Shown in pieces: positions 56,830 through 64,000 of a DNA stretch of 64,000 bases. The translations under genes were made by a program, and so were the position numbers. The stretch comes from Perilla frutescens (lineage: Eukaryota; Streptophyta; Magnoliopsida; Lamiales; Lamiaceae). The notes under the pieces are model-generated. The model worked only from the letters and a program-made list of their open reading frames with translations. It did not search any database and was not told the DNA's origin. The DNA is taken from assembly GCA_026008535.1 (NCBI GenBank), contig BRKX01000019.1, positions 29,888,977 to 29,952,976 on the forward strand, read 5' to 3'. The stretch's first letter is position 1; every line of letters begins with the position of its first letter.

Positions 56830-57960
56830 ATGATAGTTTAAGTAAGTACTCCTTTCATTCTCCAGACCTCCACTATCATATTATGTATGATGATGCAAGC
56901 AATTATTATTTTTCCAATAATGTCATGATCCCAAATAAGACATGGACGTTTGATAAAAGCAAAACGAGCTTGTAGAATACCAAATGCTCGCTCAACATCT
57001 TTGCGGGCTGCCTCTTGATGTTGAGCAAATAATTGGTGCTTCTGAATTTGTGGAGCAGGAATAAATTTGACAAATGCTGCCCATTGAGGATACATGCCAT
57101 CAATCAAATTTAACCCATATTTTTTTCTTTGCCATTTACAACATAATTGACCTTTAGTGCCCGACCTTCCAAAATATCATCAAATAGAGGAGATTGATGA
57201 AGTACATTGATATCATTGCTCGAACCCAGAGTTCCGAAAAATGAATGCCAGATCTATAGGTCTTGTGACGCAACTGCTTCCAAAATTATTGTTGGGCTAC
57301 CGCTTCTTCCTACATATTGCCCTGCCTATGAAGTAGGATAATTTTTTCATTCCCGGTGCATGCGGTCAATACTTCCAACATACCTGAGAAACCGTGTTGT
57401 TCTCCGACATGAAGAAGAGCCGCGATGTCTTCTTCAGTGGGCTTTCTGAGGTACTTATCACAAAAGTTGGAAATTACACCTTCAACGAATTTGATAACCA
57501 ATTTACGAATGAGTTGTGCGCTCATTCATAAGAATTCATCATGCAAGTCTACTGATGATCCATACGCCAGCACCCTCATAGCTATAGTATATTTTTTAAT
57601 CGCAGACATACCTAGACGACCAACGGCAATAGCCCGTTGTTGGAAAAATTCATCAATGGCAATGAGCCTACTCATTATACGTTCCAACAATGGCTTTCGC
57701 ATATGATACCTTATTCAAAACATCTTCGGCGGATAGACTGGATCTTCTGCAAAGTACTGGTCGAGCACACTTTCATGACCCTTCTCGCATATTCGTTCAA
57801 TGTAACGTCTTGCAGCTCTAACATGATGATTGGTACGTTGTAATGATAGTTCAACAACATGAATGATCACATCTTCGATGATGCGGCCGACTCTCTGATT
57901 TTGTTCAGTAATGCTTGCTGCTCATTCATCATCATCGAGGAAATTGGAAACATCACAACT
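56830..57960 (-). pseudogene. PIF/Harbinger transposase, broken, minus strand
   Basis: The minus-strand reading contains, in order, RAARRYIERICEKGHESVLD, DQYFAEDPVYPPKMF, MRKPLLERIMSRLIAIDEFF, QQRAIAVGRLG, AMRVLAYGSSVDLHDEFL, YLRKPTEEDIAALLHVGEQH and GFSGMLEVLTAC. After damage it continues with MYPQWAAFVKFI, AQHQEAARKDVERAFGILQA and IACIIIHNMIVE. This is the plant Harbinger DDE transposase in full order, with stops after MMF-, DEFL and the GNM segment. Frameshifts have removed the clear catalytic Asp motifs in the middle (about 57110-57300). It pairs with the second Harbinger gene at 58490-59480. Confidence 0.85.
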
Positions 57961-58489
57961 GGAACATGATACTATATTTTTAGGGTAGATTCAATATTTG
58001 AGTTGGAAAATAGAAATGAAATTTATGTGCATCATCTATAAGGTATATATATATATATAGAATAAAACTATAAATATTTCTCATATTTGTTTGAAAGTGA
58101 CATGATCACATGCACATGGATGACAGTGAAGCATTTTTTCACACATGCCGTTATTAAAGTAGCTAGTAATTATTATGAAAGTGACATAACAATAGTCACA
58201 TGGATGATAGTGAAGTCATATGCACGTTATTAAAGTAGTAATTATTATGAAAGCATTTTTTCTCACATGCACATCAATTTCTCACATGCACTCCAGTAAA
58301 GTCACATGCATGCTAGTACATTATCATAATTAGTGCTTCACAAAATAATTGAGCAAATAATTGGTGTTTCACAAAATAATAAGACATAACTACATTACAT
58401 AAATTGAAAATTATATAGACAATATGAAATGAAAATTACATAATTAAATATTACATAGAAGACATAAAATGAAAATTACATAGATGGCA
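57961..58489. other. Harbinger intergenic spacer
   Basis: No gene is present. The phrases 'gaaagtgacata', 'cacatggatga-agtgaag' and 'tcacatgca' recur at 58090-58320, a degenerate local repeat. A TA microsatellite lies at 58046-58060. Confidence 0.4.
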
Positions 58490-59480
58490 TCAGGGAAAAA
58501 ACACACAAGATCACATCCCATATAGCTCATCCATTAAACGACGTTTCAGATCTTCTTCATCAGGGGGTAATTGCCTTTTTCCCATCAAGAACATTGGCAT
58601 AGATGTTTCATTTTTTCCTTCTATAGATCAATTTATTTTTCATGTGTGATCCTCAGTTCATGAAGTTCTGCAGTGAAATCATCAGGGAGTATGGAAGATT
58701 GTGATGTTGTTTCTTTTGCTTTTCTTTTAACCTTACCCTTAGCTTTGTCTCTGCCAATTGGATGAGAAAATAATGAAGCACCGCTACCAGGAGTTTCTGG
58801 AGTTGAAGCAGGTGGAGGATCCCCATCTTTATCGGTTCATGATTTTTTAGAGTTGTCGTGACTTTCATCAACACTATCGTCATCATCTGGGTAGGAAGCT
58901 GTTCAATTTCAACTCCTACTTGTGATGATGATGCATCACTTTCTCAAACACTTCATGGTGAATAAACTTGGATTTTCCATATAATGTTTGAGCAACTTTC
59001 TCAATATTCTCTCTGGACTGTCCGCTCGATCTTTGTTCATATGTTTTTTTGATGCAGTAGTTCACGACATCACATTTTTGTTGAAGCGTCTGTAACGTTG
59101 TCGCAATGATTCTGAGGATCAAGGGCCACCAATATCAGGATTTTCAAATCGAGTTTTATCATACAAGTTTAAAACTTTTGACCAAAATGAGTGACTATTT
59201 TGGTTCTTGCAAGTAACATTATTATTGACGAAACACCAAGAAGACATAAGTGTTATATCTTTTTTATTTTTCCAGTTTGAAGGGTTTGTGTGTGTTTGTT
59301 GCACATTTTGGGGTGCATTTTCAGAGATGTTTTGAGAGGTTTGATTTTCGGGATTAGGAGAATGGGTAGGATTATGTGAAAACTAAGAGTTCATATTACC
59401 GAACTGTGAGAATTCTTCAGAGTTTGGAAGATTTTCGAGACTGGAAAAATAATATTGGGAATGATTTTTATACTGAGGAT
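58490..59480 (-). pseudogene. Harbinger ORF1-like (SANT/NAM-associated) protein, broken
   Basis: On the minus strand the fragments include DITLMSSWCFVNNNVTCKNQ, HSFWSKVLNLYDKTRF, ESLRQRYRRFNKNV, DSVDESHDNSKKS, GSGASLFSHPIGRDKAKGKV and a helical end DDFTAELHELRITHE. The HPIGRDKAK-like motif followed by a Lys-rich region is characteristic of the ORF1 or NAM-associated protein encoded next to plant Harbinger transposases. That protein helps the transposase bind DNA and enter the nucleus. Stops and frame changes break it in at least four places. Confidence 0.7.
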
Positions 59481-60002
59481 TGATCAATTGGGAGATAGAG
59501 AAAAAAATGTAAAACGTAATAGATTGAGATATTAAGAAATTTGTGAGGTGTGTGAAAATATAGTAAAAATGGTCTCTATTTATAGAGAATGAAAAATATG
59601 AATTTTGATATTTTTTAATTTATTATTAAAAAAAATATATGCATTATATCTATTTATCCAAATAAAATTTATATATCCAATAAAATAGAGATAAATGTCC
59701 AATTAAAATTCACATATCTAATAAAATTTAGATATATTCATTTTAATAATATATTAAAAAAAATTAAAAATTAAAAAAAAATAATAGAGAGAGGAGAGAC
59801 GGTTTATCTTGGTCGAGCGCCAAATTCAGTCCAAAATTATTATTATATTTTTTAATGTTACGTTGACGGTTGAATGATCCTTATTTGGAGAACCATTAAT
59901 TGTAATCTAAAAGTATCATCTATTTTGATAATTTTTTTAGTCAATATGCCATGATCCGACCAACACGTAAATGGTTTGATGATGTATTGGAGAATTTGAG
60001 AA
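59481..60002. other. AT-rich flank, no gene
   Basis: Contains a degenerate run of 'aaatttagatata' and 'ccaataaaat' text (59630-59770). The probable right end of the Harbinger element lies within it, but I could not identify the terminal repeat. Confidence 0.35.
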
Positions 60003-62399
60003 GGGAGTTTCTGTTTGCACCCCAATATTTACTCTTTGCACCACTAAAATAAAAAGATAAAAATAAAATAATTATGAATTGACTAAATTACCCTTTAATT
60101 ACTTCCTTGTACCACTTTTTTTACTCAATGCACCACAAAATAAAAAATTTAAAAAAAATAAAAACTTAAACAATAGAAAATATATGATTAAATCTATGAA
60201 AATAAAAAATAACCAGATCTGAACTCCAAAAAAAAGTTAGCATTATTGAACACAATTTGAACTCAATAACCTAGTTTGTAGTTGTGCAATTGTGGTGGCA
60301 AAAATGAAAAGAGATACAATGCAGGATGAAAATGAAGATGAACAAAGCAATGTAAGTCATTCTAATTAGTTTGTACCGATTGAATTTTGAGTTTTCGTAT
60401 TTTTTTTGGACCTGTTTTCGCATTTTGTTCGGGACTTACAGTTTGAACATTCTTCAGTGTGTTCGAACAACGAAGATCGAACATCATCATAATGTTCGAC
60501 TTTCAAAGTTCGAACATTTTATTCATGTTTGAACTCTTAACTCCGAACCCTACTTGAAAAACTTTTTTATGCAGTCTGTTCGAACTAAAGGTTTCGAACT
60601 TGGTATCGTTGTTCGGTTTTTACAGTTCGAACTTAAGCAATTAGCTCGGACTTTTATTTTCGAACATGTGTTCTACAGCAATAACATGTTGATTTTATTT
60701 GGAATATGATCAAACTGAGAGCAATGTTATGGGGCCCAATCAATACAGAGTTGGTTCCTGATTTTACGGACATATTCCAAACTATGGAATTGTTTGATTT
60801 TCGTGAGAGTTGATATTCCAGTTGGTATTGTCGTTATTGTGCGACGCTCAGATGCTGTGAGTGATACTAGGATTCCTCGATTGGTATTGTCATGTGAACA
60901 AGGTGGGTATCCCCATGTGATTAAAAAGAAGCCTCCAACAGAACGTGATTACATACAACAAAGTTTAGATAATGATGAGGTTTTGGAAGAAGGGAAAGAA
61001 AGAAAGAATTCCAGAACGAGGTCAAGTGAGACTGGGTCGAAGAGAATTGGATGCTCGTTTCGTTTGAAGGGGCATTACCTCCAAGAGTGTAATAAATGGA
61101 TGTTAGAAGTTGTTTGTGGTGTTCACAATCATCCCAAGCACAATATTTGGAAGGGCATGCATACGTCGGTCGCCTCACATCGGATGAGGAGAAGTTGGTG
61201 GCTAGCTTGTCGAGTTCACATACTCGGCCGAAGCAAATATTGGCCGCACTACAGAGAAGCTTTCCCAGCAACAAGTCCACGATAAAGATAATTTATAATG
61301 TGCGTAGTAGAAACAAGTATGTGGAAAACTGGAGGATATGGCTATTACCAGTATACGAGGTAGTGTCCATAGACTGACACCGTGAATGATATGTTCTACG
61401 TGCACCCGACAAGCGTGAAGCTACTTAGAGCTTTTCCTGAAGTGTTATTGATGGACTGTACGTACAAGACGAACAGGTACAGATTACCTTTGTTTGAAAT
61501 AGTCGGTGTTACCTCAAAAAGCATGACGTTCTCTGTTGTATGCGCCTATCTGGAGGCTGAGAAGGAGGATAACTACATTTGAGCGCTCACTATTCTTAAA
61601 GGGCTGAGCACATTACCTAGTGTAATTGTGACAGATCAGGAACGAATGTTGATGAATGCCATAGAGGTGACATTTCCCACCGCCCTAAAAGCTTTTGGAG
61701 TTCGATTTCCTCAGTTATGCTCGGCTTCTAAAGGCCGAACAGAAGGAAATCTTAAATTGTTATTAAGTTTAGGTCGGCTTCTCAAGGTTGAACATTCTCA
61801 AAAAATTCAAGTTATACAGACCGAACAAAACGCGTAGTAGAGCAAAATTAAATCACCAACACGCCATAGAAACCTCGATTTTTTTACTACAATCAACTCA
61901 AATTAGCATGTAATCACACTAGTAACCTATCATAGCATCTTAAACTATTGGAAAACTAAATTTCAACAATGACCTAACAATTTTTAATGTTATTGAATAA
62001 AATGTATAAAGTAACAAAAATGGAACATGAAACTCACCAAATCGATCCATGGATGTAGTTTCGAACTTCACGGGCTTCAAAAAAATCTCCGTGCAATGTC
62101 GAACAATTGGATTCAACTCGATTTCGAACTCTCCGCGGTGAAAGTTGCGGCTGTCTTTTTTTTCACTATTTTACGGCTTTATTTTTTAAATTGAATGGTG
62201 ACTTTCCGTTTTTAATCTTTCAAAGTTTAAGTTTTTTTAACTGATTTTATGTTTTTTATTTTCAGATTTTAAGTTTTTTTTAAGTAAAAAACATATTTAA
62301 TATGAAAAGGTATTATAATCGGATGCAAAGAGTAAAAAAAGTGGTGCATGACAAAGCTGTGGCGCAAAGAATAAACATGAGGTGCAAACACAAACTCCC
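60003..62399 (+). mobile_element. Mutator-like element (MULE-1), 2.4 kb, with a perfect 9-bp target duplication
   Basis: The left end GGGAGTTTCTGTTTGCACC and the right end GGTGCAAACACAAACTCCC are inverted repeats with one mismatch, and the similarity extends inward about 40 bases (TTTACTCTTTGCACC against GGCGCAAAGAATAAAC). The flanks are ATTTGAGAA on both sides (59994-60002 and 62400-62408), the 9-bp duplication typical of Mutator. It carries a decayed transposase gene. Confidence 0.95.
60304..61700 (+). pseudogene. MULE-1 transposase, truncated, with frameshifts and stops
   Basis: A probable first exon (ATG at 60304, 16 codons, acidic MKRDTMQDENEDEQ) ends at GTAAGT (60352). The second exon begins near 60740 (FTDIFQTMELFDFRE). 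After frame changes come the FAR1/WRKY-GCM1-like zone IGCSFRLKGHYLQE, WMLEVVCGVHNHPK (60794-61140) and VGRLTSDEEKLVASL. The DDE domain follows (61382-61690): LLMDCTYKTNRYRLPLFEIV, TFSVVCAYLEAEKEDNY and VIVTDQERMLMNAIEV. Two catalytic Asp positions are visible. The gene is cut after FPTA, so the catalytic Glu, zinc finger and C-terminus are missing. Confidence 0.85.
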
Positions 62400-62408
62400 A
62401 TTTGAGAA

Positions 62409-62504
62409 TTCGTAAAGATCCCTAATTCTAAAAGCTCAAACCAAAAAAAAACCTACTGGCCGCGGCTGTTCAACTCTCAGTTCAGTCTTCTTCTAAAAAA
62501 AAAA
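62409..62504. other. Short spacer between two Mutator-like elements
   Basis: Host-like sequence of 96 bases ending in a poly-A run (62495-62504) that borders the next element. Confidence 0.6.
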
Positions 62505-63337
62505 GGAAGTTTCTAAATGCACCACTAAAATTACTCTTTGCACTACACTTACTCCATGCACCACTATTTTTACTCTTTGCACCACACACATTTACATTAC
62601 TACCCCTCACTCCAAAAAAAATTATTTTACATAAAAAAAACAAAAAAAAAATGCTCGGAAACAAAATTTTGAACACGTTCGTCTTGTTCGAAAATATTAA
62701 TTCGAACAACTCATACTTAGAAAAAAAAAGTTGGTTCGAAAACTAAAGTTTGAACAACCTTCATTTGTTCGGAAACTAAAGTTCGAACAACCATCATTTG
62801 TTCGGAAACTAAAGTTTGAACGACACTTAGAAAATTTCAGGATACAAATGTGTTAGAAATTATTTTCCGAACAAACTATGTTCGAAAATTAAAGTTCGAA
62901 CCACTCTAATATTTTCGAAAAATTGAATTCGAACACATTGAACTCCAATTTTTCTCCAAGTGTTGTTCGAAAAATGGAGTTCGAACCACTCCAAAATGTT
63001 CGAAATTTTCAGTTCGAACATATCGCGATCTGAACAAAAAAAACCTCCACAACACTTTCTAAACTCGATTATTTTTTATCAGTACACTCATACTAGCATC
63101 TAATACTTCTAATAAACTATTATAAGTTGATGAATACTTCGATTAATTTATTTTCTTTTTAAAAAATTTTTAGTTTTGAATTTATGGTGCATTGAGTAAT
63201 TTTAGTAGTATGAACAAGTAATAAAAGGGTATTGAAGTAATTTCATAATTATTTTATTTTTTCTTTTTTTCTTTCGTGGTGCAAAGAGTAATTTTATGGT
63301 GTAAAGAGTAAATTTAGTGGTACAAATAAGAACTCCC
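62505..63337. mobile_element. Small Mutator-like element (MULE-2), non-autonomous, 833 bp
   Basis: The left end GGAAGTTTCTAAATGCACCAC with TTACTCTTTGCAC, and the right end GTGGTACAAATAAGAACTCCC with GGTGCAAAGAGTAATTT, are inverted relatives of the MULE-1 ends. The flanking 9-mers are AAAAAAAAA (62496-62504) and AAAGAAAAA (63338-63346), alike at 8 of 9 but of low complexity. The interior is built from TTCGAAC words and has no coding content. Confidence 0.75.
62650..63030. repeat. Degenerate GTTCGAA / TTCGAAC repeat array
   Basis: A unit resembling TTTGTTCGGAAACTAAAGTT followed by CGAACAACC recurs three times near 62740-62830, with looser copies to 63020. The same TTCGAAC core recurs in MULE-1 (60415-60670) and at 55783-55795. 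Confidence 0.7.
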
Positions 63338-64000
63338 AAAGAAAAACAACTATGTTCAGTCTCTTCTCTCTTTTCGTCTCTCGACCTCGCCGACGCCGGC
63401 CACCACGTCCGTCCCACCGCTGCCTCCGTTGGAGTAGTTCACCCTCCCTCTCTCTATCTCGGCTCTCGCTCAGTTGCTCTCTCTTTCCATCTGTCGACCT
63501 CGCCGGCCACCACCATTCGTCCCGTCGCTGACCGTCCCCGCTGCTGGAGTAAATCACCGTTGCTATATCTTTGATTGTCGAGTCGTTGACTGCTTCGAGC
63601 TGAAGAGGAGGCCCGCGACGTCACACCTCCTTTCACCTCAAATTTCAAAATAAATTCACATAGTTGCAATGTAAGTTATCGATTCTGAATTATTGTTAGT
63701 TGAGCTTTTCATTAATTTTTTTACTTCTAATTGAGTTTATATCATATAAGAAGTCCAGCCAGTAGCAAAAAAGATTTGTTTTTTCAAGTCATCTCTGAAT
63801 GTCTATAAAAGTCTAAAATGGCGGGTTAAATCTCTGAAATTTCTTGGTAAAATCTCATATTGATGTTTGATTCTACATTTGCACTCAACTTTGTTAATTT
63901 TACTCTCGTATGTTAGACTAAAATAAACAAACACATACTAATACAGCAACATTAGCTTCATTTGATCAGTAAATAAAATATTAATTGCAGCTCTCACATT
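63338..64000 (+). other. GC-rich, pyrimidine-rich segment, possible 5' exon
   Basis: 63355-63640 is rich in CTCTC, CGCCG and CGACCTCGCC text, a clear change from the AT-rich surroundings. The phrase 'tctcgacctcgccg-ccggccacca' occurs twice (63379-63405 and 63494-63513). GCAATGTAAGTTATC at 63667-63680 is a good splice donor. No long frame has recognisable content, so this may be a 5' untranslated exon whose gene lies beyond the window. The rest to 64000 is intron-like and AT-rich. Confidence 0.35.

Noticed and set aside
56225..59880. Terminal inverted repeats of the Harbinger element (GACTACCATTATCAG near 56225, CGGTTTATCTTGGTCGAGC near 59800)
   Set aside because: The two candidate ends do not match each other in reverse complement well enough, and no TAA or TTA target duplication can be assigned.
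62650..63030. CRISPR-like array from the regular TTCGGAAACTAAAG units
   Set aside because: Units are degenerate, the intervals are not unique spacers of constant length, and the context is a plant Mutator-like element.

Overview
This window looks like plant nuclear DNA, most likely from a eudicot. The evidence is the AT-rich background, Ty1/copia elements primed by initiator-Met tRNA, Athila-type Ty3/gypsy elements, and CACTA, Mutator-like and PIF/Harbinger transposons. Lamiales is possible because of a gene family I associate with that order, but this is a weak inference. I see no intact host gene, tRNA, rRNA or CRISPR array. Nearly everything that can be explained is transposable-element sequence, much of it nested.

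Region by region. 1-11 kb: broken pieces of one unfamiliar protein family (I call it the MAELSK family; similar plant proteins are, as I recall, labelled 'dystroglycan-like'). One piece sits beside an LTR and polypurine tract on the minus strand, so the family probably travels as a non-autonomous LTR element. A minus-strand Athila-type LTR lies at about 7.7-9.05 kb. 9.8-26.3 kb: a chromovirus-like Ty3/gypsy element (G1), apparently one unit of a tandem pair sharing an LTR. Copia A (13477-22864) is inserted in its gag. 26.3-44 kb: a minus-strand Athila-like gag/protease remnant (G2) whose LTR is split by Copia B (28478-42655). The 3' end of Copia B is duplicated, and its outer 3' LTR is itself split by a 3.68-kb CACTA element (37557-41236). 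45.4-55.9 kb: an Athila element (G3) with one continuous gag-pol frame broken by three stops and an intact 471-codon third ORF. Its 5' LTR is truncated and its 3' LTR is replaced by a perfect 162-bp fold-back. The whole insertion lies between 176-bp direct repeats inside an older Mutator-like element. 56-60 kb: a decayed PIF/Harbinger element with both genes. 60-63.3 kb: two Mutator-like elements, the first with a perfect 9-bp target duplication. 63.3-64 kb: a GC-rich stretch, possibly a 5' exon.

How the parts relate. The nesting gives a relative order: G1 and G2 first, then Copia A and B, then the CACTA element. All polyproteins are broken, so each element would depend on enzymes supplied by related copies elsewhere. 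The most unusual structure is the right end of G3, where a perfect hairpin and a 176-bp target duplication occur together. I did not find a new enzymatic or defence system. The novelty lies in rearrangement structures and in the unnamed protein family.
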